DNA from: Corythucha ciliata | Lineage: Eukaryota; Arthropoda; Insecta; Hemiptera; Tingidae | DNA: 64,000 nt | Reading direction: 5' to 3' | Assembly (NCBI GenBank): GCA_038030265.1 | Contig: CM075942.1 | Span: forward strand, 68,824,926-68,888,925 | Shown: piece by piece, positions 10,962-22,035 of the stretch | Layout of the letters: each line of letters opens with the position of its first letter | Numbering within the stretch: the stretch's first letter is position 1 | Position numbers and translations under genes: made by a program | Notes under the pieces: generated by a model | Databases searched by the model: none | What the model was told of the DNA's origin: nothing | Seen by the model: only the letters and a program-made list of their open reading frames with translations

Positions 10962-12608
10962 ATGGAGAGAGTGCAAGTTATTCCCTCTGAATCAGGCGTA
11001 ATGAACGGCTTACTTAGGTTCTATTACACATATCTATATTATTTAAAATGAAATCGTAGATTACCCATTAAACTGAAGTTTTATTGAACAGGGTGCTCTT
11101 TATAAACTTCGTCTACATTCCAAGAGATAATAAATGGTTCAAATTATGCTCCATTGCGCATCAAATTCTGTCGCTCTCAGTTTTTCTTCACTTCGTCTAC
11201 TCAATTTACATGTTTTTAAGCGACTTCAACACCGTCGCTGTTCTCATCCACCATTCTACCATCATTATGGGTCGAGTTGTCGCGTCTTTCTATCACTGTG
11301 CGATGGAGAAAAACTTTACGTCTTTGTTCCAAGGTTGTACTTTTTGTTGTCGGGATGACCGGCACGCTGTGCTGATTTCTCACTGCATTATTTTCTGTAT
11401 AAAATTGCAGGTTCAGTCTTTAGCCACGACTACCAATCACAAATAATGACCAATTATAGCAAACGGGTACAAAAACGTCGCTTGGCAGTGCTTGAAATTG
11501 CACCGAAGTTGTGCTATTTAGGCGTTTTTCTAAATACTGCGAGCTATTGTTTATTCGCCTTCGTCGAGCGAATGCTTAATCCACGATCAACTCATTTTGA
11601 ACTTTATTCTCTTTATTTCCCTTTCGGGTAAATGTTGTACATATTATGTTTCCATTAAGTAAAACTAGTAAATTCGGTTGGTTTGCAGATTGATGGACTC
11701 ATGGACCGGTTACGTCTTCTGTATCACGTGTCAGACGTTTTATTTCATTCTTATGATATTTTTAGCTGTTTCAATTTGCGTTATATTAATGATCATTTAT
11801 TTTCATCTATCCACTGAGTTGGAAATTCTTCACTTTGCTATCGTTAATACAAAAGCGAGAGCAAAAGAATTCGAGGAGGCGAGCAAAGCAAACGCAGATC
11901 GGATCTATCGGCTATGTGCTCGACACGTTGCAGCTCACCACGTTGAAATTCTCAAGTATGTCTTACAGAATTTGTTAAAATATCACCTCTTTATATACGA
12001 GCTTCCAGGTATTTCAAAGTGGCTGACGAAACGATTCGAGTGACGTACATGACTATTTATACCATTGGCCTTCTTGTTAATATCTGTCTGGGACTGACAA
12101 TGTTTTCTGTACTTTCCAATGAAACCTGCACCGATCTCGAATTAATTCGTTTTTCTTTCACAGGACAACGTGTTCATTAAGATCAAATTCATCTTCATCT
12201 TTTTGACACAAATGTTATTTTTCAGTATTACCTATTATTTTGGAGAGAAGATCGAACAAATGGTAAAATAACTGAATTCACTTCAGTGTGGGTTAGTTGA
12301 AAAGTCATCGTTACAACATAAACACGTAGAGTGGGGAGATCAAATGGGCTATCTATGAAGTGGAATGGTGGGGACCAATGCCGAAATCTGTCGTCTCTGT
12401 TTATCGCACAATGCAGATACGTTCGACGAAACCATTGGAAATACGGGCGTTCCTTGGCCTAAAAATAAATTTGGAGAACTTCATGACCGTAAGTAGTTTA
12501 GGTGTAACGTACTTAACTGGATTGCAGGACAAAAATACAATTTTATTTTTTTAGTTGATGAAGAACTCATACTCGTTTTTTAATTTAGTGGCGCAGGCAA
12601 AACATTAA
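10962..12608 (+). CDS. Insect-type odorant receptor, complete eight-exon gene
   Basis: Exons: 10962-11017, 11092-11333, 11411-11627, 11689-11955, 12009-12108, 12164-12262, 12330-12488, 12555-12608. All seven introns are GT-AG and 53-77 nt long. The exons sum to 1194 nt, giving 397 residues with no internal stop, the usual OR length. The start MERVQVIPSESGVMNGLLR and the C-terminal exons carry OR hallmarks: an RHVAAHHVEIL helix before the phase-2 junction at 11955, AIYEVEWW near the start of exon 7, and the terminal KNSYSFFNLV of exon 8. Several hydrophobic segments fit a seven-pass membrane receptor with intracellular N-terminus. ORs act with the co-receptor Orco as odour-gated channels in antennal neurons. 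Exon 1 and the weak donors at 11018 (GTTCTA), 11334 (GTTGTA) and 12109 (GTACTT) are the least certain points. The ligand and subfamily are unknown. Confidence 0.85.
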
Positions 12609-12683
12609 CTCAGAGAACTCTTTTGGAAAGCCGTAAAGATTGGTTTAACACTCCAAATTGTCACTGCACTGTAGCTTATTTCA

Positions 12684-12689
12684 AATAAA
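12684..12689 (+). terminator. Polyadenylation signal AATAAA of the odorant receptor
   Basis: A canonical AATAAA lies 76 nt after the receptor stop codon and is the first such hexamer downstream. Confidence 0.6.
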
Positions 12690-12699
12690 ACACACACAG

Positions 12700-13630
12700 T
12701 GAAACCAAAACTGAATACTTTTATTTTATTTTCGCTCGACCTACGGAGAAAGTGGCTATTTTCACCGTGTCAACCTCACCACGAAAAGAACACTTTAATC
12801 TCAGCGTGTTGTTTGCTTACTTTACGTCACGGTGCGAACGAAAGTACTTTACGTCACTGCTAGGAGTGATGTAAAGTACTTTCCGTCACTGGCTAGGAGT
12901 GAGTCGTGGTGAAGTGCCTCACACTTCGCCGGTCAAGCGAAAAATAGCGTTCGCAACTCGTGAGGAGCGTCTTTACGCGCTCGTTGTTAATAATTAGCGA
13001 ACTCGGCCGCGCGTAAAGTGACACTTTCCTCACTCGTTGTGAAATATACTATACCTCACTGAAAAATAGTGCGGTATAATTTTACCTCAATGAACAGGGG
13101 AAGACCGGGTGGGACGTAACTGAGCAACCTGGCGTTACAATAGGCTTCCGCTTTCTAATGATGTATGTTGACCGAACGTTATCAATTACACACGAATGAA
13201 AATTGACTCTGTTTTTATCAACGATGTATGAACCTGGATTGCTCACAGCGGATTGGAGGGGCGTAGAGGGGGCAGGTCGTCCTGTTATAGCAACACAACT
13301 CTCTTCCAGTATTTACTTTGAAATTCCACCCCTCTCATCCACTTGGGAGCTTATTTGATGGCTATTCTCTATCAGCAGTGATGAGCAATCCAGTTCTTTT
13401 ATACATCGTAGGTTTTTATTAGCCTTATATCAAACGCTAGGTAATAGTGTACACAACTCGTGAGGAAGTAGAATTTCCTTGCTCGTTTTTTTCAGCTCAA
13501 AATTCAACTTCCCTCACTCGTTTTGTAATATGTACACTTATGCACAACTTCGGGGGTCTTTCTTCTTCATCATTGCATTTACCTCGAGCTGTTACAATTG
13601 GAAATGGAGGGGGGGGGGAGTGACCCAGGT
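12700..13630. other. Non-coding region downstream of OR
   Basis: No gene is visible. A short direct repeat of AGTACTTTACGTCAC-like sequence occurs twice at 12842-12895. Related 'actcgtgaggaag/actcgttgtgaaat' phrases recur at 12957, 13031 and 13457, suggesting an old dispersed repeat. Confidence 0.45.
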
Positions 13631-13812
13631 GGAGGCTTTCGCCATTATTGCCATGGCGTCTTTCCTACCACAAAGGGAAGGACCTCAAAACCCAGTGGCT
13701 GACCAAAATTTTGTTAGTTGACCGCAGCTGGGGAATCGAACCCACGACAGCAGTGCCCGTGGGTGCCAGGCCGCTGGAACGCAACGCTCTAGCCCCCACG
13801 AGCACACCGGCC
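13630..13812 (-). repeat. tRNA-derived SINE-like sequence
   Basis: On the minus strand the sequence has a perfect Pol III B box, GGTTCGATTCC (plus-strand 13733-13743). About 50-60 nt upstream, an A-box-like GGGGGCTAGAGCGTTGC occupies the position of a tRNA D arm. The anticodon arm does not fold cleanly, and a non-tRNA tail with a G/C-rich run follows. This pattern fits a tRNA-derived SINE rather than a tRNA gene. Confidence 0.55.
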
Positions 13813-13814
13813 CT

Positions 13815-14440
13815 TCAGCCACAAATGTGCCTTTTCTCTATTTCAGCTGCGAATGTGGGTTTTATCAAAATTTTTGCAGGGAATTAACGAGTTTTCTCGA
13901 ATGTATCCATGAATTGGCGTTGTTTTTCAACTTCAGCAGCGCATTACCACTTTTTCTCTAATTTAGCCGCAAATTAGCGCTTTCTTTCACTTCTTAGCGA
14001 TGAAAATGAGCGTTTACTTCTTAAATTTTGGCCGTGAATGGGCGCTTTTCCCGATTTTAGCCGCGAATAATTTCCTAGTTCTAGCCGTGAAGTACCACCT
14101 TCACCTAATTTTAGCCCCAGCGAGTTTTTTTTTTTTTTTTTCTTTGTTAATTTAGCTGTGAATGGGCGCTTTTTGTCAACCTTAGCCGCGAATTTGCTCA
14201 ATTTCTCCATTTTAGCGAATAAATCAGCAGATTTGCAAAAATTTAACCGCGAATTATCGTAATTTCTCAATTCCAGTCGCAAATTAACGCATTTTTTCTC
14301 TTTGATCGCATGCAAATTAGCGCTTTTCCAAGTTTTTGTCACAAGAAACCACGAATCGGCGTTTTTTTTTAAATATCGACTATAAGCCTGCTGAGCGATT
14401 TATCGCTGCTTTTTAACGATTTTATAAACGTGAATTAGCG
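13815..14440 (+). repeat. 30-bp satellite, plus orientation
   Basis: Units of the TTTTAGCCGCGAATTAGCG type continue to about 14440, including a T-rich run at 14126-14141. The array belongs to the same family as 5050-6167. Confidence 0.85.
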
Positions 14441-14444
14441 TTTT

Positions 14445-15500
14445 TCTCAATGTGTTAGACTCGAATTCGAAAAAGAGAAAAACGCGAATTAGCGTCTTAA
14501 AAATTAAGAAACACGCTAATTCAGGTAAAAAATGTGATAAAGTGCTTCAATTTAGCAGCTTTAAAAAATGGAAAAAAAGCGCGAATTCACAGCTAAAAGG
14601 CAGAAACGCCAACTCATGGATTTTCAGGGCAACATTGGGACTGAAATTGAAAAAAAACCCTTATTTCACAAGTGAAATAGACAAAAACGCGAAATCGCGT
14701 CTAAAAGTGGAGGAATACGCTAACTCACACAACTAAAGTATGAAAAATTACGAATTTACGGATAAAGTCGAGAAAAAGCGCTAAAAAATCGAAGCTAAAA
14801 TTGAGAAAATGTGCTAATTCTCTGCTAAAAATTGAGGCTATTTTACAGCGGAAAATGTGAAAATGCCAACTCGCCCATTCTTGGGGCAATATCGGGGATG
14901 AAATTGAGAAAAAGCGCTAATTCACGAGTGAAATAGACAAAAACGTTAATTCGCGTCTAAAAGTCGAGGAAAACTCTAATTCACAGCTAAAGGTGTGGAA
15001 AATTGCGATTTTACGGATGAAATCGAAAAAAGGGGGTATAATTCGCCGCTAAAATTAAAAAATGTGCTAATTTACTGCTAAAATTGAGGGTAAAAAAAGG
15101 CAAATTCACAGCTGAAACTGAGAGAACGCCAACTCGCAGATTCTTGGGGAACTTCGGGAAAAAATTGAAAAAAAACGCTAGATCAAGCGACTAAGACTGT
15201 GACAAAGCGCTAACTCGCGAGTAAAATAAAGAAAAATGTAAATTCGCAAGGGTAAAATTGAGAAAAACAGGAATTGGCGTTTAAAATGGAGAAAAACGCT
15301 AATTTGCGGATAATGTTTGGAAAGAGCACTCAAACGCTATTTCAACGCTAATTCACAGATGAAATTGAGAAAATGGTCAACTCCTGAGGCAAGTTCGGGA
15401 ATATAGCTGAGAAAAAGCGCTAATTCAAGCGGCTAAAATTGTAAAAAAAAATCGCTAATCCACGGATAATAAATTGATAAAAACACCTAAGCCGTAGCAA
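14445..15500 (-). repeat. 30-bp satellite, inverted orientation
   Basis: From about 14445 the units read as the reverse complement (GCTAATTCGCGGCTAAAATT followed by GAGAAAAAGC). The array turns around within roughly 50 bp and forms a head-to-head inverted arrangement with 13815-14440. The long open frames here are periodic artefacts. Confidence 0.88.
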
Positions 15501-15539
15501 TAGAAAGCTCAAAAACTAACGCTCAAGCCTTCTCGTCGA

Positions 15540-16255
15540 ATTCGCTACATCGCACTTCAACGTTGACAAAGTTTCTCAGGACTCTGAAAAACGCGGTTCA
15601 AAAGATTTTTCCCCATCCGCGACCAGCACCCTTTTGCTCTCGTAACAGTGTTCAAAAATGGGGCGTAGATGGTCTGTGTCATCGATGTGGCAGAAATCAA
15701 ACTCCGACGCCATACACGCAGTTAAAATGTTTAAAATGTCACAAACCTGGGCACGTCGCTAAATTATGCATAACTACCTTTTCCAGAACAAAATCGTTTT
15801 CCCACCACTCATTTCCTCGGGCCTCGAATCAAATCAACCAAGACTAGGATAACGGCATCAATAATGTCGACGAAATTAATCAAACTCTCGATTTATCGCA
15901 AAATAAAAGTGATCGTTTTTACGCAACTGTTATCATACAAAAAACACCCATCGTTTTTGAAGTCAATACGGGAGCTGGATTCACCTTTTTACCTCGTCAA
16001 CAGCTCTCCAAACTGAAGATAGAGCACCTCTTCGAAGAATCTCCAATCCGATTTCGTTCGTACACGCGCGATGTCTTCAAAACCTGACGGAAAAGTTCTC
16101 GTCTTCTCGTCACCGCATCTTATAATGGCACGAAAATCGAAGATGAAATTTACACTGTTCGACACGGATTCGACGCAACAACTTGGTCGAACTTGGATAA
16201 GACGTCTCAACATTGAAGCAGGTGGCTATTCCACAAAAATAATAACTTGTAATTA
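15540..16255 (+). pseudogene. Gypsy gag zinc knuckle plus protease fragment
   Basis: A knuckle-like pair is visible as CHRCGRNQ... followed by CLKCHKPGHVAKLC (15730-15770). About 60 codons later comes a protease-like segment, FEVNTGAGFTFLP (near 15957), in which the catalytic Asp is Asn, so it would be inactive. The frame breaks at 15846 (TAG) and around 16085. No RT follows. It resembles the Mag-like Gag-protease arrangement at 531-1250 but is clearly diverged from it. Confidence 0.7.
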
Positions 16256-16262
16256 GTGAGTA

Positions 16263-16635
16263 ATGGGCGACGATGATGGCGGAGGGGGCCAATCTCCTTT
16301 ACCGATGTCCATTGATGAGACGCCACAAGAAAAAAGGAGTAAAAGTCTATCACAAGAAGCCAGCGAATCTGGCGTGAATAAGTCCGTTCTACAATCAAAG
16401 ACCGACGGTAAACAAAACACTGAAGAATTTGAAGGTATAGAAGGATCCCTCGGAAAAATACATCCCATGACTTTCGGTAAATGGATTTACTCTACAAAAG
16501 AAGAGTTCGTTACCAAAATTACCAATATAGTTACCACGGGAATAAATAGAATTAAAATAGAAAGCACGAATCCATCCAATGCTAATAAACTCGTTGAGAG
16601 TAACTTCCTTGAGCAGCGCATACCTAAGCCGGGAA
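16263..16635 (+). pseudogene. LINE ORF1 N-terminal part, interrupted by a MULE
   Basis: The translation has a low-complexity acidic start, then HPMTFGKWIYSTKEEF and TTGINRIKIESTNPSNANKL. This matches the RNA-binding part of Jockey/I-type ORF1 proteins ('HP..VGK.L', 'G.NRI.I', 'AN.LV'). The reading frame runs into the MULE end at 16636. On the far side of the MULE (23110) the next LINE sequence is endonuclease rather than ORF1, so the LINE was already internally deleted before the MULE inserted. Confidence 0.65.
16627..16635. repeat. Left 9-bp target-site duplication of the MULE
   Basis: AGCCGGGAA directly precedes the left TIR and is repeated exactly at 23101-23109 after the right TIR. Confidence 0.88.
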
Positions 16636-17059
16636 GCGTATTAACAATCCCTATACCATTACAACACCGTCCCCGTTCAGTCGTTCAGAGCGGTGTTCTA
16701 CTCGCGTAGGGTTTGTTCATCACTTCCAGGCAACGGTTTCTAGTCTTCATACAATCCCTATGCCGTTACACCTCTTCATCCTCTAGATTCAAGAAAAGCA
16801 CATTTCCCCCCCTTTAATTACAATTTTGTTTCAAGAATTTTTATAATTGTTTATTAAAGAACTCTCCTATACGTAGTATACCCCATTCGAGATCGGAACG
16901 ACGCAGATCACTCTGTTTGTTTTCGTGTTTCTCTGTATAAGACATGGAAAAAACATTGTGTATTGTTTACTATAGCGATGCTAGCTGACAAAGAACCTCA
17001 ATTCTCAGCGGAGAAAAATACTTTAGGCTATGTAGTCTGTACTAATAGAGATTGGTAGA

Positions 17060-19102
17060 ATTCATTATTCGTGATCGAAAACGTTGATAGTGAATCATTC
17101 TCTTCAACGATTTACTGTACTCTCAAAAATAAGGATGGTACTTACGACGATCAATGTGCGAGTTTCGTCGAGATTTTCTCGAAATGGACAAGTATGAACT
17201 GGATCGTTTCAAACAGAAATTCGAAAACTGTAAGGAATATCTTCTCAAAATCATTCATCTAAAAATAAAACTGTGAAAAGCAGGACTTATGAGAACCGAA
17301 TAAGAGACAAAAAATGTATGGCCTCCATCAACTTCACGTTCAAAATGATCAACAAAGAAACTAAGAGGAATCATGAGGAGGGGGCTTAATTGTGTAATTA
17401 AAATTAAGTTCTCTCACAACCACAAAGTCGAAAATGCGGAAGCTTTCAGTTTTCTTCACTTTAGTGAAAAGATCAAGCTAAAGTTTTGGGAATATTTCGG
17501 TGCAGGAATGACCGCATTAGCTGCAAAATCTTTTCACGAAATGCAACTTGCGGATTGTTGTGATGATGAATCTGCCGTTCTAAAAAAGCTGGCGAACGCC
17601 CCCATGACAACCCGACACCTCGTCAAGTTCAATTCCTGTGTTCTACATGGAGACGGTCGAATTACGGTGACAGAGATTTAACCTCGAGTTTGGAAACTCT
17701 TAAGGCCAAGAGGTCAATACTAGAGGCAAGTGGTTTTAAACTACACATCGACGAAGACAACTTCACTGTTTCCATTGTAACTCCGTTGATGTCTAGAGTG
17801 TTCGAACATCGTGAATCAAACGACAGGGTTTTCGTAGATTCCAGCGGATCTTGCGACGAAGCAAATACATGCGTCACGTTTGTTTTTGTCGGAAGTAAAG
17901 TAGGTGCCTTGCCTCTTGGTTGTATACTTTACGCGTCGCTGTCTGAACAAAATTATACTTCCTCGTTTATCGCTCTAAAGGAAGCTATCGAAAGAGGCAC
18001 ACACAAAAAATGGAGACCTTCAATCGTTATGACGGATGACAGTTTAGCGAAGAGGCGAGCTCTGCAGGCCATTTTTCCATCTGCACGTCTCTTGCTGTGC
18101 ATTTTTCACGTGTGTCAAGCAGTATGGAGATGGCTGTGGAGAAGTTCACATCAAATTGAGAGCAGTCAGAGGATCGCTATTATGAGGCTGTTCCAAAGAG
18201 TTCTGTACGCTGCCGCTGGTTCTACAGGAGCTGCGGAAAATTGTTTCAATGACATAATTAATGTTCACCCGACCTTTATCAAACGCAAAGAAGTTTTTTG
18301 AAAACCTATGAGTTCGAAGACAGGAGTGGTGTCTTGCGTATAGGAGTAATTTATTGACCTACGGTCATAATACTAACAACTTTTCGGAGGCGTTGATACG
18401 AATATTTAAAGACGTTCTACTTCAAAGGTGCAAGGCTTTTAATTCCTGCGCTTTGCTTGAGTTCATCACCACCATTTTCGAAAACTATCACCAACGTAGA
18501 CTCGTAGAGTTCTCCACTTCCCGAAGAGACCAAAAATTTCTGACGGACTACAAAAAATTCCTGAAGAATTCGACGACGCTGAAAGTACTGCAAACCAGCA
18601 GTACTACAAGTACAAGTGCTGCTGTTGTAGCAGAGAACTACAAAGTGGCTTCAAAGGGAAAATATTCTTTCTATAACGTCGACATCACCCTCGAAACATG
18701 CGACTGCCCTTTTGCTCGCAATGGGCGTTACACGTTTGTGCCGTCGAACATCACACTGGCATACAAGCTTCAAAAAGGCCTCTTCTGTCTGCCGAAGAAA
18801 AGAGGAAACTTGCAATAATCGCATATGGAACAGAAGTTCCTCAACAATTTTTCGATGGTATGCAGCATGATTCGGAAAAACTGGACGGAAGCTCGGTCGT
18901 CGTGAACCCCGCTGAGTTGTCAGTTAAGGAAGATCAAAGTCCAGGCGTCGTTGAAGATTTTTCTTCCCAGGAATATTTTGAAAATATATCAAAATATAAA
19001 AATGGTTTTCTCCGAGTAGCCGATATTCTCCAAGAGTCACCCAGCTTGTCTAACAAGTTGATCATGGAGAAATTGATTCGATCTCTGGACAAGGAAAAGT
19101 AA
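17060..19102 (+). pseudogene. MULE transposase (frameshifted)
   Basis: The encoded transposase would cut and reinsert the surrounding element. The N-terminal part has a 'RTYENRIRDKKC' FLYWCH/FAR1-like zinc region near 17290. The DDE core has FVDSSGSCDEA (first Asp, about 17835), ALPLGCILYASLSEQNY, then IVMTDDSLAKRRAL (second Asp, about 18025) and ARLLLCIFHVCQAVWRWLW. A 'TYGHNTNNFSEALIRIFKDV' stretch follows at 18356, as in animal MULE proteins. A C-terminal SWIM zinc finger is recognisable (TCDCPF near 18695, HVCAVEHHTG near 18729) but split by a frame change. Stops or frame changes near 17270, 17390, 17682, 18302 and 18720 show it is inactive. Confidence 0.88.
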
Positions 19103-19317
19103 AATCATAATAAATAATTATTGTAGGTATACAAAAAAAATAGTAGAGACGAATATCAAACATTTTCCTTCTTGAGTTCAAATAAAAGGTGTAGTTGCAC
19201 GCGGGGGATGTAGGACGTGGCATTATTTTTGGTCTTGTGGAAACTTGACCAAATCTGGAATCTTGAAAGATTTATGAAAAAATCGAGTTTATCATAATAT
19301 TCGGTCCCTGTTGTAGG

Positions 19318-19829
19318 TTCAAACCAAAGTCATATGGAAAACCAAGTCATTAAACTTTGTATTATTTGTATGTAAAAAAATGAAGCGGTTCGTGGGTTGG
19401 GATTTTTGCTCCCGATACATTGCGCTGCTCTACTAATGGCGTTTTCTATTTACGTAAAATTCCGCTCTGGAGCCGAGCATTTCCACCCGTCTTCTCTGAT
19501 ACCATATGATATAATTCAGAGAAGACGGGTGGAAATGCTCGACTTCAGAGTGGAATTTTATGCAAATAGAAAACGCTATATGAAAGTAGATTACCCGCTA
19601 AATTCAAAAATTATACAAAAGTTGAGTGTTGAAAAGAACATATGATATCAAGATAGATATCACGCTACAACTTCAAACCGAAAATAAATATAATAATTTT
19701 TGTATTTGGCGGGTTTTCTCCTTTTTTATTCTTAACGGGAGCAAAAATCCCAACCCAAAATAAAAAACATTTTTTTCCTCGAGACTGAGGACTTGGTTTT
19801 CCATATGACTTTGGTTCAAACCTCTTCCC
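19318..19829. repeat. Nested fold-back within duplication copy 1
   Basis: The outer arms are CCAAAGTCATATGGAAAACC (19325) and its reverse complement near 19795, then TGGGTTGGGATTTTTGCTCC (19395) and its complement near 19735. The inner arms of about 60 bp (19438-19500 and 19514-19575) face each other across a short 'taccatatgatataat' loop. The whole can fold as one long hairpin, as in fold-back MITEs. The second copy lies at 21119-21630. Confidence 0.85.
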
Positions 19830-20071
19830 AAGCTTCGGCCCCGCTTCGGCCTACGTGGCGTCGTGTCAAAAGTTCGGGCTGTCTAAAAAGAAAACTATTG
19901 CTGTCCAGCCAACTGCTTGTCAAGGAGGAAAAGTCGAGGTTTGCCAAAGGGAGGAAGAAGACTGCAATCGGGAAGACCGTCAAATTAAGAGCTGTCAAAA
20001 AGTTCCACAAAAATTCCAAAAAAGAAACCAAAACGGCAGCATCAATTATTGTCACTAAATGTGAAAAATAA
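19793..20071 (+). CDS. Lysine-rich hypothetical ORF in MULE duplication
   Basis: The conceptual product is strongly basic in its second half (lysine-rich runs such as KKFHKNSKKETKT) and recalls linker-histone or ribosomal tails. I recognise no family. It overlaps the right arm of the fold-back, so its start is probably not genuine. An identical copy lies at 21594-21872. It could be captured host exon sequence or a chance reading frame. Confidence 0.2.
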   Translation: MVFHMTLVQTSSQASAPLRPTWRRVKSSGCLKRKLLLSSQLLVKEEKSRFAKGRKKTAIGKTVKLRAVKKFHKNSKKETKTAASIIVTKCEK

Positions 20072-20554
20072 CATACCCTGTGCAAAAATGCATTAACACA
20101 TCATCATCATTAATTCATTTTCTCTCTCTCTCTTTGAATTAGTTGAAAATTCGCTACCGCACGGCTGTTGCTGCAATTGCCCCCAAAATTGACTCGAGTA
20201 ATGAGAAATGAACGCGCTTTCGATTGAGACCTTTGTGAACCAAATCCGTTGATATGGCAGGGGAGTTCTCGGCGGAGGGGAGCTATTAAATAAACGCTAT
20301 GCTTTACTGGACCACCCAATTACCAAAACATTTCATTGACACTGAATTTTGAGCCGTCTCTTTTATTTGATTTGCCTACAGCCTAATAAATCTTGAGTAA
20401 AAAATCCTGAGGTGGGCCAAAAAGGGAGGAACAAAAAAAAAAATTTAAAAATTGTTTCGGATTCGAACCCAGGCACTCCGCATTCCGCAATGATGAAATT
20501 GTGACATACTATTTAACCTAATGTAACTGATCTGAAAATTAATGTAATCTGAAA

Positions 20555-20967
20555 AAAGTTTTGTTCCGACAGCAGCCTGTCGGGAAAAGTGCATTTCATT
20601 CATGCGACAATCGAGTCAAACCTCATAAGTTAGAACGAGATCAATCAATTATGAATGAAATTTAGGCCGGGATAAAGATTTTAATTGCAAATAACTCCTC
20701 TAACAAGAGTCCGCTTTCCCATATCGTGTAGGCAACCAAACCGACTCTGTTTCATTTTTCATTTTCATCATTTTGTTCCCCCTCAGTTGGTGTCAAAAAA
20801 GGGGCCTGCGGAAAAAAGAAACACGATTTTATTATTTTGACTTTCTATACCACGGCCTAAATGTCATTCATAATTGATTGATCTCGTTCTAACTTATGAG
20901 GTTTGACTCGATTGTCGCATGAATGAAATGCACTTTTCCCGACAGGCTGCTGTCGGAACAAAACTTT
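20555..20967. mobile_element. 413-bp fold-back MITE with ~114-bp inverted arms
   Basis: The left arm (20555-20668) begins AAAGTTTTGTTCCGACAGC, and the right arm (20853-20967) is its near-perfect reverse complement. The central ~185 bp is unique. It abuts the start of the second copy of the 0.97-kb duplication. No target-site duplication is apparent, so its superfamily is unknown. Confidence 0.85.
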
Positions 20968-21935
20968 CCTTCTTGAGTTCAAATAAAAGGTGTAGTTGCA
21001 CGCGGGGGATGTAGGACGTGGCATTATTTTTGGTCTTGTGGAAACTTGACCAAATCTGGAATCTTGAAAGATTTATGAAAAAATCGAGTTTATCATAATA
21101 TTCGGTCCCTGTTGTAGGTTCAAACCAAAGTCATATGGAAAACCAAGTCATTAAACTTTGTATTATTTGTATGTAAAAAAATGAAGCGGTTCGTGGGTTG
21201 GGATTTTTGCTCCCGATACATTGCGCTGCTCTACTAATGGCGTTTTCTATTTACGTAAAATTCCGCTCTGGAGCCGAGCATTTCCACCCGTCTTCTCTGA
21301 TACCATATGATATAATTCAGAGAAGACGGGTGGAAATGCTCGACTTCAGAGTGGAATTTTATGCAAATAGAAAACGCTATATGAAAGTAGATTACCCGCT
21401 AAATTCAAAAATTATACAAAAGTTGAGTGTTGAAAAGAACATATGATATCAAGATAGATATCACGCTACAACTTCAAACCGAAAATAAATATAATAATTT
21501 TTGTATTTGGCGGGTTTTCTCCTTTTTTATTCTTAACGGGAGCAAAAATCCCAACCCAAAATAAAAAACATTTTTTTCCTCGAGACTGAGGACTTGGTTT
21601 TCCATATGACTTTGGTTCAAACCTCTTCCCAAGCTTCGGCCCCGCTTCGGCCTACGTGGCGTCGTGTCAAAAGTTCGGGCTGTCTAAAAAGAAAACTATT
21701 GCTGTCCAGCCAACTGCTTGTCAAGGAGGAAAAGTCGAGGTTTGCCAAAGGGAGGAAGAAGACTGCAATCGGGAAGACCGTCAAATTAAGAGCTGTCAAA
21801 AAGTTCCACAAAAATTCCAAAAAAGAAACCAAAACGGCAGCATCAATTATTGTCACTAAATGTGAAAAATAACATACCCTGTGCAAAAATGCATTAACAC
21901 ATCATCATCATTAATTCATTTTCTCTCTCTCTCTC
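20965..21935 (+). repeat. 0.97-kb direct duplication, copy 2
   Basis: This is the second copy of the block at 19164-20134, offset by 1801 bp. Its left border coincides with the right end of the 413-bp fold-back element. Confidence 0.93.
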
Positions 21936-22035
21936 TCTCTTTTGTCTCAAGCAAATAAATAAATAAATTATATTGATGAACCAATGCCGATCCCCCTTTA
22001 ATTTAATTATGGTTGATTTCATCACCTCGGCTTAA

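Larger units (their letters stand above)
19164..20134 (+). repeat. 0.97-kb direct duplication, copy 1
   Basis: This block recurs 1801 bp downstream (20965-21935). The translations and flanking non-coding text I compared are identical; the copies diverge only at a terminal (CT)n tract of different length. It lies inside the MULE, downstream of the transposase. Confidence 0.93.

Noticed and set aside
13974..14736. Long ORFs rich in K, N, S and R over the satellite
   Set aside because: The 30-bp period equals ten codons, so stop-free frames arise by repetition. No domain and no codon signal.
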